Source of the DNA: Flavipsychrobacter sp.
GTDB taxonomy: Bacteria; Bacteroidota; Bacteroidia; Chitinophagales; Chitinophagaceae
Direction of reading: 5' to 3'
Assembly: GCA_016786565.1 (NCBI GenBank)
Contig: JAEUVY010000027.1
Span: 1 to 52,188, forward strand
Length of the DNA stretch: 52,188 bases
The notes under the pieces were generated by a model. That model had not been told where the DNA came from and did not search any database. It saw nothing but the letters and a program-made list of their open reading frames with translations. This document shows, one piece after another, positions 26,629 to 35,074 of this stretch. Positions within the stretch are counted from its first letter, which is position 1. Each line of letters starts with the position of its first letter. The position numbers and the translations under genes are program-made.

Positions 26629-27873
26629 ATGTTAAAATTTGAAAGATTTTCACTTGAAAACGGTCTTCGCGTATTGGTGCATCATGATGATGCCACACCC
26701 ATGGTGGCAGTGAACCTGCTTTATGACGTGGGCGCACGCGACGAAGACACAGCAAGGACAGGATTCGCGCACCTTTTCGAACACCTTATGTTTGGCGGGA
26801 GCGTGAACATACCTGAATATGATGAACCGTTGCAAATGGCCGGTGGCGAGAACAACGCCTACACTACCAATGACATCACCAACTACTACATTCAACTGCC
26901 GGTGCAGAATATTGAAACTGCGTTCTGGCTGGAAAGCGACAGAATGTTGTCGCTGGCTTTCTCTGAAAAGAGTCTGGATGTGCAGCGCAAGGTGGTGTGC
27001 GAAGAATTTAAAGAACACTATCTGAACAAACCATACGGCAACGCATGGCACCAATTACGGAAGGTGGCATACACCACACACCCTTACAGGTGGCCAACGA
27101 TAGGTGAGAATCTGGAACAGATAGAGACCGCTCAACTGGAAGACGTAAAGGCGTTTTTTTATAAACACTACCGCCCTGTAAACGCGGTGTTGTGTGTGGC
27201 CGGAAACGTAACCACTGAGCAGGTAAAAACCCTTGCAGAGAAATGGTTTGGCGATATTCCGGCGGGAGATCGATATGAAAGGCACCTGCCGGCAGAACCA
27301 CGCCAGGAGGAAGACCGCGTTGAGACAATTTCGGCAGATGTGCCGCTGGATGCCGTGTACAAAGCGTGGCATATAGCAGGGCGTTTGGCACCGTCTTATT
27401 ACGCGGCCGACCTTATAACCGAGATAATGGGCAGTGGTCATTCATCGCGATTGTACCAGCGACTGGTGAAAGAAGAGCAACTCTTTAGCAGCATCAGCTG
27501 CTACCACACCGGCAGTCTGGATCCGGGACTTCTGGTGATAGAAGGCAAAGTGCGCGAAGGGAAAACAATAGAGGAAGCGAACGAAGGAATAGAGAACGAA
27601 ATAAACAGACTGCTGCAAGGCGGAGTGACGGAGGAAGAATTGGCAAAATCGAAGAACAAGATAGAGTCTATGATAGCCTTTGAAGATATGAGCCTGCTGA
27701 ACCGGGCAAACAATCTGGCATTTTACGAGCTGATAGGAGATGCCGCGCTGATCAATGACGAATGGGTTAAGTACTCGGCAGTGACGGCCGCATCGCTTAT
27801 GGAAACGGCAAAAGAAATATTCAGGAAAGGCAATGCAAACACATTGCTATACAGGAAGAAAAACGCCCAATAA
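26629..27873 (+). CDS. M16-family zinc peptidase (processing-peptidase/pitrilysin type)
   Basis: 414 residues from the ATG at 26629. Homology begins there (MLKFERFSLENGLRVLVHHD), and the upstream in-frame start at 26527 lies inside the fbp terminator. The inverted zinc motif H48-L-F-E51-H52 and the third ligand E126 (VVCEEFKEHY), 74 residues later, are both present, so this is an active-type half. The second M16 domain (about 165-350) follows, with the usual VLCVAGNV start. It has no signal peptide. Single-unit M16 proteins of about 400-450 residues often pair with an inactive partner. None is seen next door. Confidence 0.93.
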   Translation: MLKFERFSLENGLRVLVHHDDATPMVAVNLLYDVGARDEDTARTGFAHLFEHLMFGGSVNIPEYDEPLQMAGGENNAYTTNDITNYYIQLPVQNIETAFWLESDRMLSLAFSEKSLDVQRKVVCEEFKEHYLNKPYGNAWHQLRKVAYTTHPYRWPTIGENLEQIETAQLEDVKAFFYKHYRPVNAVLCVAGNVTTEQVKTLAEKWFGDIPAGDRYERHLPAEPRQEEDRVETISADVPLDAVYKAWHIAGRLAPSYYAADLITEIMGSGHSSRLYQRLVKEEQLFSSISCYHTGSLDPGLLVIEGKVREGKTIEEANEGIENEINRLLQGGVTEEELAKSKNKIESMIAFEDMSLLNRANNLAFYELIGDAALINDEWVKYSAVTAASLMETAKEIFRKGNANTLLYRKKNAQ

Positions 27874-27895
27874 CGTATCGATATAATTTTTGAAA

Positions 27896-28861
27896 ATGGC
27901 ACAGTTTTCGGAGAACGGATTTGACAACAGGGTTACCAGACTACTGGGGATACAATACCCTATCATTCAGGGCGGCATGATATGGGCTGCGGGCTGGAAA
28001 CTTGCATCGGCGGTGAGTAATGCCGGCGGTTTGGGTATCATAGGCGCTGGAAGCATGTATCCTGATGTGTTGAAGGAGCATGTTCGCAAATGCAAACAAG
28101 CGACAAGCAGGCCGTTTGCAGTGAACCTGCCCTTGTTATACCCATCTATAGAGGAACATGTAGCGACCATAATAGAAGAGAAAGTCCCGATAGTATTTAC
28201 ATCGGCAGGCAACCCGAAGACGTGGACGGCCAAACTGAAAGATCATGGCATCACCGTAGTGCACGTTGTGTCGAGCGCGAAGTTTGCCGTAAAATGTCAG
28301 GAAGCGGGTGTGGATGCAGTGGTAGCGGAAGGGTTTGAAGCGGGTGGCCACAATGGCCGCGAGGAGACCACTACCCTATGTCTGATACCGGCAGTACGCA
28401 AGGCGATCGATATTCCGCTGATAGCCGCGGGGGGTATCGGATCGGGACGGGCCATGTTTGCCACCATGGCATTGGGTGCTGAAGGTGTGCAGGTTGGAAG
28501 CCGATTTGTGTGTACACATGAAGCGTCGAGCCATGAATCGTTCAAAAACGCGATTGTAGCTGCCGGCGAAGGTGACACAGTACTTGCGCTGAAAAAGCTG
28601 ACTCCGGTAAGACTTATTAAAAATAAATTCTATAAAGAGGTGGAGGCTGCGGAAAATACGGGTGCCGGTAACGAAGAGCTGGCCGCTCTGCTGGGTAGAG
28701 GACGGGCCAAACTGGGCATGTTTGAAGGAGACATGACCGAGGGAGAACTGGAAATAGGCCAGGTAAGCAGCACCATACACGACATTCTACCGGCCGGGCA
28801 GGTAGTTGCCGATATGTGGCGTGAATTTAAAGAAGCGACTGAAAGACCATTCTGGGGGTAA
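27896..28861 (+). CDS. Nitronate monooxygenase / FabK-like flavoprotein
   Basis: 321 residues from the ATG at 27896. An in-frame TTG six bases earlier is a weaker start. It is an FMN-binding TIM barrel of the 2-nitropropane dioxygenase family: YPIIQGGMIWAAGWKLASAVS with AGGLGIIGAG, then AEGFEAGGHNG (phosphate and substrate loop), and IPLIAAGGIGSGRAM with ALGAEGVQVGSRF. Known members oxidise nitronates or reduce enoyl-ACP (FabK), and sequence alone does not separate these here. It follows the M16 peptidase with 22 bases between, so the two are probably co-transcribed, although no functional link is obvious. Confidence 0.88.
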   Translation: MAQFSENGFDNRVTRLLGIQYPIIQGGMIWAAGWKLASAVSNAGGLGIIGAGSMYPDVLKEHVRKCKQATSRPFAVNLPLLYPSIEEHVATIIEEKVPIVFTSAGNPKTWTAKLKDHGITVVHVVSSAKFAVKCQEAGVDAVVAEGFEAGGHNGREETTTLCLIPAVRKAIDIPLIAAGGIGSGRAMFATMALGAEGVQVGSRFVCTHEASSHESFKNAIVAAGEGDTVLALKKLTPVRLIKNKFYKEVEAAENTGAGNEELAALLGRGRAKLGMFEGDMTEGELEIGQVSSTIHDILPAGQVVADMWREFKEATERPFWG

Positions 28862-29004
28862 AAATTCTGCTTCTTTCCAACGAAACGGTACAAAACAACG
28901 TCTTTCATGAGAAACTAAAAGACATTCAATTCGCATTTTTTAAATACTTATCAGCTAAACATTCAGTGAATTAAAATAAAAAGAAGGCGTTTAGTTAGTT
29001 TTGA

Positions 29005-29012
29005 TATATTTG
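29005..29012 (+). promoter_or_regulatory. -7 promoter box of the LamG/gliding-type surface gene
   Basis: TATATTTG fits TAnnTTTG, 38 bases before the ATG at 29051. A second match, TAGTTTTG, overlaps just upstream, so the active one is uncertain. Confidence 0.4.
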
Positions 29013-29050
29013 TATAGTATTTTTTGTTTTAGTCGTACGCAGTGCATATT

Positions 29051-31756
29051 ATGAGAAGAATATTACTTGTTTTGGTGTCCCTATTTTCATTGACCGCAAG
29101 TATGGCGCAGCCTATGCACCAACTTCCGACAATGAACCTTGTTGCATGGTACCCATTCTGTAGTTCTACCGATGTCATGGACCGCACACTGGGCGGTTTC
29201 GACCTACTTTCGTCGGGTGTCAGCTCTACAACAGATCGCTATGGTCGCCCTAATCAGGCGTACAATTTCGATGGTATTGCCAGCGAAATGCACTACACTA
29301 CTACGTTCACCATTCCGGCTTTCGGTATTGCTGACTTTACCTACTCGTGCCATATATATCCAACTGTTGCTCAGAACTCGATCATACTTTATAACGGTAA
29401 TCCAACCGCAAACGGTCTGGGATTGGTGATGAACAACGGTATGTTCGGAGGAGGGCCGGGGAACGTAGTTTCGATGTTATTTGGTGGCATTTCACAGTCG
29501 GTGGGCGCAGCGGTGACGCTGAATCAATGGCACCACCTGCTTATGAGAAGGAACGGAAACAGCTACCTACTGTACATTGACGGAGTACTTGCAGATACCT
29601 ATATCCCACCAGTTACTCCGGGCTATAATCCTCCTACAACTTTCTTCCAGCTGGGCTGTAATTTCACAGGCCTGGCCAACTATTTCACCGGAAAAATAGA
29701 TGACGTTGCGTTATACGACAGGCAGGTATCCAACACAGAAATGATCCTGATCCGCGACTTCAACCCATTTATCAATTTCACTTTGGGTAATGACACATCT
29801 ATAGCCCCGAACGTATTCTATCTGGGTGCACATCCGCTCTCAGCCTATCCATTGGATACTGTTACTTACCCGAACAGGAGGTACATCCCTACAGCCGCAG
29901 CGGCCTACCAGACTGCCTATGGTTATCTGTGGAATACAGGCGACTCCACCTCTTCTAATTCGATCATCTTCCCAATGACGCCAGTGCCTGACACGACCCG
30001 TACACTCACAATTAATCGTTGGTTGTCGTGCCCTGCGCAGAGAGCGATCACGGTTCGCCATATTGTTCCCGTGGTCAACATAGGGCGTGATACTATTCTT
30101 TGTACAGGATCTTCTGTTGTACTCAATCCCACGCCAACTCCGGGGGTAACATATTCGTGGAGCACGGGTGCTTCTACACCTTCAATAAGTGTTTCGACTT
30201 CAGGAACCTATTGGGTTGTAGCTGACAGTACGGTAACCATTGGATCTACTACGCTGCACTTTCTGGGAACAGATACTGCAATAGTGTCTGTATCGCCACT
30301 CACTACGGTGACACTTATGAACGATACTACCCTCTGTAAAGGCGGAACAGTGACACTGAGGTCATCTAACACCTACTTCAGCCCCACCTACCGCTGGAGT
30401 GATGGTGTGACCACCGCCGATACTTTCGTAGTGTCATCAACCGGAACCTACTGGCTGGAAGTGACCGATAGCGCCTGTGTGGACGCGGATACCGTGAATG
30501 TGACCATAGTGTACGATACACTCACGGTTTTCAACCCTGATACTGCAATATGTCAGGGTGCATTTGTGATGGTTCGCGCAACATCTTCACCGGACATTAC
30601 TTACCAATGGACCCCAACAACCGGTGTACCAATATCAGATGTCCCATCAACTACTATCAGCCCAGACACATCAGGCGTTTATGTGCTTGAAGGCCGCATC
30701 AAAAGACCGGACGGCGTGTTTCTAAGCTGTCGTACCACGGACACGCTGCGTATTGAGGTGCAACCAAACCCAAAAGTGTTGATGGGCGGAAACCGATCGG
30801 TCTGTGAATTTGACACGATACGAATAACCCCGACGGTGACGCCGGGATGGTACACCAACTATATTTATGACTGGACACCGGGTACTTTCTTGGATGATTC
30901 AACATCGAACACTGCTATCTTTACTGCGGGTGACACAACCAAAATTGTACTTACTGTGACCACGCCGGCAGGCTGTGCGGGATCGGATTCGATGATCGTA
31001 TTCAAGTACAACGGCAACTTCGCATTGATGAAAACGGACACGGCCATTTGTCCCGGTGACTCGGTGGTTCTGTTTCCATTCTCGTCAGAACCCGGCATTA
31101 CGACCTATGTTTGGTCACCATCAACCTACGTAAATGACACCACACTCGAGAACCCGGTTATAAAGCCGATCAACAACATCAGCTACCGCGGTATAGCCAC
31201 GAGCCAATATGGTTGTAAGGACACGATCAGTTATGACATTGTAATCAATCCGGGTGCGGTGATACATCTGGAAGACTCGGCGGTGATATTCCCCGGTGAA
31301 TCGCATCAGATAACGCCGATAACCAACTGTATCTTCCATGCTTGGTCACCACCTGTGGGTCTGAACGACACCGCACTGGTGAACCCTGTGGCAACACCGC
31401 CTATCAACACAAAATACATTCTGACAGGTATGACGGAAGATGGCTGTATGACCAAGGATTCCATAAGCATACGTGTGGTATCTAATTCTGTGATCACCGT
31501 GCCAAACGCGTTTGCACCGGGATCAATGAACGGAACAGTAAAAGTAATATTACGCGGCATTGCCCGTTTGAGGTACTTCAGGATATACAACCGCTGGGGC
31601 GGTATGGTGTTTGAAAGTACCAATATTGCCAATGGCTGGGATGGCACCATAGGCGGTGTGGCGCAGCCGGCAGGGGTGTACGTTTATGAAGCCGAAGCGG
31701 TGACGAGCGATGGACAGATCATTCAAAAACAGGGCAACATAACGCTACTTAAATAG
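29051..31756 (+). CDS. Secreted LamG and Ig-like protein with gliding-motility (T9SS type B) C-terminal domain
   Basis: 901 residues from the ATG at 29051. An in-frame GTG at 29042 is possible but not preferred. Signal peptide 1-20 ends in ASMAQ. Residues about 25-235 are a LamG-like concanavalin-type lectin fold (LVAWYPFC ... NQWHHLLMRRNGNSYLLYIDG ... GKIDDVALYDRQVS). Residues about 340-810 hold six Ig/PKD-like modules, each opening D-T-x-x-C and containing YxWSxG or YxWxP. Residues about 815-901 are the gliding motility-associated domain (VPNAFAPGS ... FRIYNRWGGMVFES ... NGWDGT ... AGVYVYEAEA ... GNITLLK), which in Bacteroidota directs T9SS export. Probable surface adhesin. A strong terminator follows. 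Confidence 0.92.
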   Translation: MRRILLVLVSLFSLTASMAQPMHQLPTMNLVAWYPFCSSTDVMDRTLGGFDLLSSGVSSTTDRYGRPNQAYNFDGIASEMHYTTTFTIPAFGIADFTYSCHIYPTVAQNSIILYNGNPTANGLGLVMNNGMFGGGPGNVVSMLFGGISQSVGAAVTLNQWHHLLMRRNGNSYLLYIDGVLADTYIPPVTPGYNPPTTFFQLGCNFTGLANYFTGKIDDVALYDRQVSNTEMILIRDFNPFINFTLGNDTSIAPNVFYLGAHPLSAYPLDTVTYPNRRYIPTAAAAYQTAYGYLWNTGDSTSSNSIIFPMTPVPDTTRTLTINRWLSCPAQRAITVRHIVPVVNIGRDTILCTGSSVVLNPTPTPGVTYSWSTGASTPSISVSTSGTYWVVADSTVTIGSTTLHFLGTDTAIVSVSPLTTVTLMNDTTLCKGGTVTLRSSNTYFSPTYRWSDGVTTADTFVVSSTGTYWLEVTDSACVDADTVNVTIVYDTLTVFNPDTAICQGAFVMVRATSSPDITYQWTPTTGVPISDVPSTTISPDTSGVYVLEGRIKRPDGVFLSCRTTDTLRIEVQPNPKVLMGGNRSVCEFDTIRITPTVTPGWYTNYIYDWTPGTFLDDSTSNTAIFTAGDTTKIVLTVTTPAGCAGSDSMIVFKYNGNFALMKTDTAICPGDSVVLFPFSSEPGITTYVWSPSTYVNDTTLENPVIKPINNISYRGIATSQYGCKDTISYDIVINPGAVIHLEDSAVIFPGESHQITPITNCIFHAWSPPVGLNDTALVNPVATPPINTKYILTGMTEDGCMTKDSISIRVVSNSVITVPNAFAPGSMNGTVKVILRGIARLRYFRIYNRWGGMVFESTNIANGWDGTIGGVAQPAGVYVYEAEAVTSDGQIIQKQGNITLLK

Positions 31757-31774
31757 CTACAGAATACAATAACA

Positions 31775-31814
31775 AGAGAGGGCAGTTTCGGAATGAAACT
31801 GCCCTCTCTCTTTT
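31775..31814 (+). terminator. Intrinsic terminator between the surface gene and the acyl-CoA reductase gene
   Basis: A 15-bp perfect stem AGAGAGGGCAGTTTC / GAAACTGCCCTCTCT with a 5-base loop, followed by CTTTT. It lies between convergent genes. Confidence 0.9.
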
Positions 31815-31826
31815 ATATCAGCTGCA

Positions 31827-32828
31827 TCAAAGACTGCAAAGGAATTGCATGGTGTCTACCCCATCGGCATAGTCGGAAAGGGCGGGACACTGAGAATTAC
31901 CGAACGGCAGGAACCCGTGCCCTACTATTGCCTGAACATCTGTGCTGGCTCGAAGTTCGTCGGCCAACTGTTCGCGATCATCATAGAAGCGGTAGTGTAA
32001 TACACTTACCGCCGAAAAAGGCAATGTGTTCTCTACCATTAGCAGAGACGCATTACTCATGTATGGCACCCTGTTAAGTAGATAGATAGCCAGATGATAG
32101 TCGTAATTGTTCTTGTACTTATTGAAATCGGCATAGGTATCGTAGTGACTCAACACCTTGAGCAGGCGCTCGAAGTTGTACCCGGATGGCACACATACCT
32201 GGGTGACATTGCGACAACCCAGGCCGTAATAACTATACACATCACGACCGAGGTCGAGGAGTTCTTCATCGGTCTCAGAACCATCGAGTACGGCAACGGA
32301 GGTACGATTGCGACGGATGATGTGCGGGAAACGACTAAAGTATTGCTCAAAGTAACGTGCGGTATTGTTGCTACCGGTGGCTATGTAGGCATCGCATCCG
32401 TTCAGCCTTTCTGATATAACGATGCGACCGGCAACACGAGGATCGTTAGCGACCATCCAATTGATGATATGCTTCATGAGCACCTCATCTTTTGACGAGA
32501 GTTTCAGAACCAGGGAATGCCCTGCAATGAACCCGCACAGCAGATCGTGGAAACCCACCATGGGTATATTGCCCGCCATGACGATGCCTACGGTACGAAC
32601 GGCGGCAGGCATTTTGTAGGCTGCTACCCACTCGGTTAACCGCTTTTCGTCCAAAAACTCGCGAATGACGTTTGCCACAGCCAGTTCCACGTGCTCTACT
32701 GAGAACCATGGATTGGCATAAACCGCGTTTTCTTTTGCCGTCTGCCACTCCTCTCCGTTCGCGAGCATATACTGTCCCAGACGAACCAAAAGGTCTATAC
32801 GCTCCTGGAGCGTCATATCATTGTTCAT
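31827..32828 (-). CDS. LuxC-like acyl-CoA reductase
   Basis: 333 residues, cytoplasmic. The aldehyde-dehydrogenase-like fold is shown by GIVMAGNIPMVGFHD (GNIP 86-89, nucleotide site), the strand VLKLSSKDE and YGLGCRNVTQV with Cys205 as the likely catalytic thiol. LuxC-family enzymes reduce acyl-CoA or acyl groups to aldehydes with NADPH. The divergent ferredoxin gene 95 bases away is a neighbourhood I recall from other Bacteroidota, which suggests the pair functions together, but the physiological substrate is unknown. Confidence 0.85.
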   Translation of the reverse strand: MNNDMTLQERIDLLVRLGQYMLANGEEWQTAKENAVYANPWFSVEHVELAVANVIREFLDEKRLTEWVAAYKMPAAVRTVGIVMAGNIPMVGFHDLLCGFIAGHSLVLKLSSKDEVLMKHIINWMVANDPRVAGRIVISERLNGCDAYIATGSNNTARYFEQYFSRFPHIIRRNRTSVAVLDGSETDEELLDLGRDVYSYYGLGCRNVTQVCVPSGYNFERLLKVLSHYDTYADFNKYKNNYDYHLAIYLLNRVPYMSNASLLMVENTLPFSAVSVLHYRFYDDREQLADELRASTDVQAIVGHGFLPFGNSQCPALSDYADGVDTMQFLCSL

Positions 32829-32882
32829 AATAATGCTATACTTTAAGCGGTAAATATCGTTAGGCGATTCAACTTGATGTTG

Positions 32883-32890
32883 TAACTTTG
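32883..32890 (+). promoter_or_regulatory. -7 promoter box of the ferredoxin gene
   Basis: TAACTTTG, exact TAnnTTTG, 33 bases before the ATG at 32924. The box would lie at the start of a longer in-frame extension and so supports the ATG. Confidence 0.5.
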
Positions 32891-32923
32891 GTGCGAAATT
32901 ATCTAAATAAACAAGACCAAATT

Positions 32924-33271
32924 ATGGCGATCAAAATAACCGATGAATGTATCAACTGCGGTGCGTGCGAACCGGAATGTCCTAATAATGCCATTTACGA
33001 AGGTGGCGTTGAGTGGGCAATTGCCGACGGAACGTCAGTTAATGGTGCGTTTACCCTGATGGACGGAACAGTGATCGATGCTGCTTCCCGCCAAAAACCG
33101 ATATCAGTGGATACGTACTATATCACAGCAAATAAATGTACTGAGTGTCAGGGTTTCCATGACGAACCGCAATGTGCGGCTGTTTGTCCGGTGGACTGCT
33201 GTATTCCTGACGAAATGTATAAAGAGACTGTAGATGAGCTGATGGCAAAGAAAGAGAAATTGCACCTCTAA
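32924..33271 (+). CDS. 2[4Fe-4S] ferredoxin
   Basis: 115 residues from the ATG at 32924. Two cluster motifs are visible: C9-x2-C12-x2-C15-x3-C19-P, and C72-x2-C75-x8-C84-x3-C88-P. The 8-residue insertion in the second motif is a known variant (Allochromatium-type ferredoxins). Between the motifs is a loop of about 50 residues, longer than in small ferredoxins. Expected role is low-potential electron transfer in the cytoplasm. The divergent acyl-CoA reductase gene is the obvious candidate neighbour. A further Cys92-Cys93 pair follows the second motif. Confidence 0.93.
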   Translation: MAIKITDECINCGACEPECPNNAIYEGGVEWAIADGTSVNGAFTLMDGTVIDAASRQKPISVDTYYITANKCTECQGFHDEPQCAAVCPVDCCIPDEMYKETVDELMAKKEKLHL

Positions 33272-33296
33272 GCCACAACGGAACTCGAAAAAAAGT

Positions 33297-33334
33297 AAAG
33301 GGCCTGTATCTATACGATCCAGGCCCTTTCTTTT
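33297..33334. terminator. Bidirectional terminator between ferredoxin and DUF6438 genes
   Basis: AAAGGGCCTG / CAGGCCCTTT, a 10-bp stem with a 13-base loop. It is followed by CTTTTAT on the plus strand and ACTTTTTTT on the minus strand, so it can serve both convergent genes. Confidence 0.85.
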
Positions 33335-33349
33335 ATACTTTACTACCGG

Positions 33350-33856
33350 TTAGTCGATCTTAGGCATACCGATCTTTTTCCACGTATTGTCTTTTTTCAT
33401 ACCGATCTCATCCATGCGTGTAGCGATCTCCGTAAGGAATTCGGGGCCGAAACCGGCGCTGTAAATAGACTTCTTTCCTTTTGAGTATTTGATGACGAAA
33501 TTGAGCCCCGGAAGGTCGGGAATGCGATTCTCGTACATTTCGCTGCAGGTATCTATCCTGTACTTACGGCACATATCGATGATCTCTCTGGCTTGCGCCT
33601 TGCCGATATTTTTCTTAAAAATGCCGGTATCGGGCGTGAAGCGCATAGCTGTGTAAATTGCTGTGCCATTCTTGTTGATCTCGATCTTGTAGTCGGGGCA
33701 CTGCCCAAAACATAATGTGCGATGGATGCCTACGGAGACGATCTCTTTGGAGACAACTTTCTTTTTTTTCTTTTTATCACTGCCTATAAATTTTGACTGA
33801 GCCATTGCAGGAATGATGCCGGCCAGGAACAAAATAAGCAAAGAGAATTTCTTCAT
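33350..33856 (-). CDS. Secreted DUF6438 protein
   Basis: 168 residues. Signal peptide 1-20 (MKKFSLLILFLAGIIPAMAQ), then a Lys-rich run (KKKKKK, about 28-33), then the DUF6438 core starting HRTLCFGQCPDYKIEINKNG. The conserved C-x3-C (LCFGQC) is visible and may form a disulfide. FVIKYSKGKKSIY continues the small beta-rich domain. Function is not known for the family. Expected to be periplasmic. The -7 box TATCTTTG lies at 33876-33883 on the minus strand. Confidence 0.75.
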   Translation of the reverse strand: MKKFSLLILFLAGIIPAMAQSKFIGSDKKKKKKVVSKEIVSVGIHRTLCFGQCPDYKIEINKNGTAIYTAMRFTPDTGIFKKNIGKAQAREIIDMCRKYRIDTCSEMYENRIPDLPGLNFVIKYSKGKKSIYSAGFGPEFLTEIATRMDEIGMKKDNTWKKIGMPKID

Positions 33857-33875
33857 TTTCTTAAATTTACGGGTT

Positions 33876-33883
33876 CAAAGATA
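33876..33883 (-). promoter_or_regulatory. -7 promoter box of the DUF6438 gene
   Basis: TATCTTTG on the minus strand, exact TAnnTTTG, 20 bases before the ATG. Confidence 0.45.
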
Positions 33884-33955
33884 GCATAATAGCAGCACCA
33901 CACCTACATCAGAATATCACAAAAGACAACGCACTACCCGCTAACAGGAAACACC

Positions 33956-35074
33956 ATGCATACGCACCCTGAGAACGACCAAGAAGAACTATACCACCAA
34001 TTAGCACTCAGCTACGTAAACGGCATAGGCGGCAAGATGGGCCGCATGCTGATAGAGAAATTCGGCAGCGCGACCAATGTATTTAAAGTGCCACTGAAGG
34101 AACTGAAGAACACCGACGGGATAGGCGAAGTAAAAGCAAAAGCATTTAAAGACAGCGAGGTCTTTGCCTATGCCGAGAAGGAAATGGAGTTTCTGGTGAA
34201 GTATGACGTAAAAGTACTTTGCCTTGCGGGCACCTACCCCCAAAGACTCACCGGATGCTCTGACGCACCGCTGCTTATGTTTTACAAGGGCACTGCAGAC
34301 CTGGAAGCGAAAAAGATAGTTGCCGTTGTGGGGACAAGGAAGAATACCGACTACGGGCACAAACTGTGCGAAGACCTGATAGAAGGGCTGCAATCGCTGG
34401 AAGGACTACTGGTAGTAAGCGGGCTGGCACTGGGTATAGACAGCATTGCCCATAAAAAGTGTGTGCAACTGGGCATACCCACAATAGGAGTACTGGGTCA
34501 CGGACTTGACACTATATATCCCTACTCCAACAAGGCACTTGCCGGACAAATGCTAGAAAACGGAGGACTACTCTCGGAGTTCCCGTCGGGCACCATACCC
34601 GACAGGACCAACTTCCCGATGCGCAACAGGATAGTTGCAGGTATGAGCGATGTGACCGTGGTGGTGGAAAGCAATGCAACAGGAGGTGCGCTGATAACCG
34701 CAACACTGGCGGCAGGCTACCATAGGGAAGTAGCTGCATTTCCCGGACGGGTGAATGACACCAGGAGCGCGGGATGTAACGAACTGATACGCACCAACAT
34801 GGCGGCAATGATAACAAAAGCCGACGACCTGGTGGAACTGATGAACTGGGACAAAGACCGAAAGCCGAGGGCAGTGCAAAAACAGCTTTTCCTGAACCTA
34901 TCGGCTGATGAACAAAAGATAATGGACCTGTTGCAGACAAGAGATAATGTGCATGCAGATGAATTGTTCCACCACTCGGGTCTGGCCAGTAGCATGCTGG
35001 CCGCCACCCTACTGCAACTGGAAATGCAGGGGCTGATAAAAGCACTGCCCGGGAAGTTTTACAGAACCAACTAA
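33956..35074 (+). CDS. dprA: DNA-processing protein DprA
   Basis: 372 residues, full length. DprA binds incoming single-stranded DNA and loads RecA in natural transformation. An N-terminal helix-hairpin region with NTDGIGEVKAKAF is followed by the Rossmann-like DprA fold: KIVAVVGTRKNTDYG, VVSGLALGIDSIAHKKC (the G-x-D-x-x-A-H site), FPMRNRIVAGMSDVTVVVE and GALITATLAAGYHREVAAFPG. The last 60 residues are a winged-helix domain (EQKIMDLLQTRDNVHADELFHHSGL). The stop codon shares bases with that of the convergent gene (35071-35074). No com genes are in the window. Confidence 0.96.
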   Translation: MHTHPENDQEELYHQLALSYVNGIGGKMGRMLIEKFGSATNVFKVPLKELKNTDGIGEVKAKAFKDSEVFAYAEKEMEFLVKYDVKVLCLAGTYPQRLTGCSDAPLLMFYKGTADLEAKKIVAVVGTRKNTDYGHKLCEDLIEGLQSLEGLLVVSGLALGIDSIAHKKCVQLGIPTIGVLGHGLDTIYPYSNKALAGQMLENGGLLSEFPSGTIPDRTNFPMRNRIVAGMSDVTVVVESNATGGALITATLAAGYHREVAAFPGRVNDTRSAGCNELIRTNMAAMITKADDLVELMNWDKDRKPRAVQKQLFLNLSADEQKIMDLLQTRDNVHADELFHHSGLASSMLAATLLQLEMQGLIKALPGKFYRTN

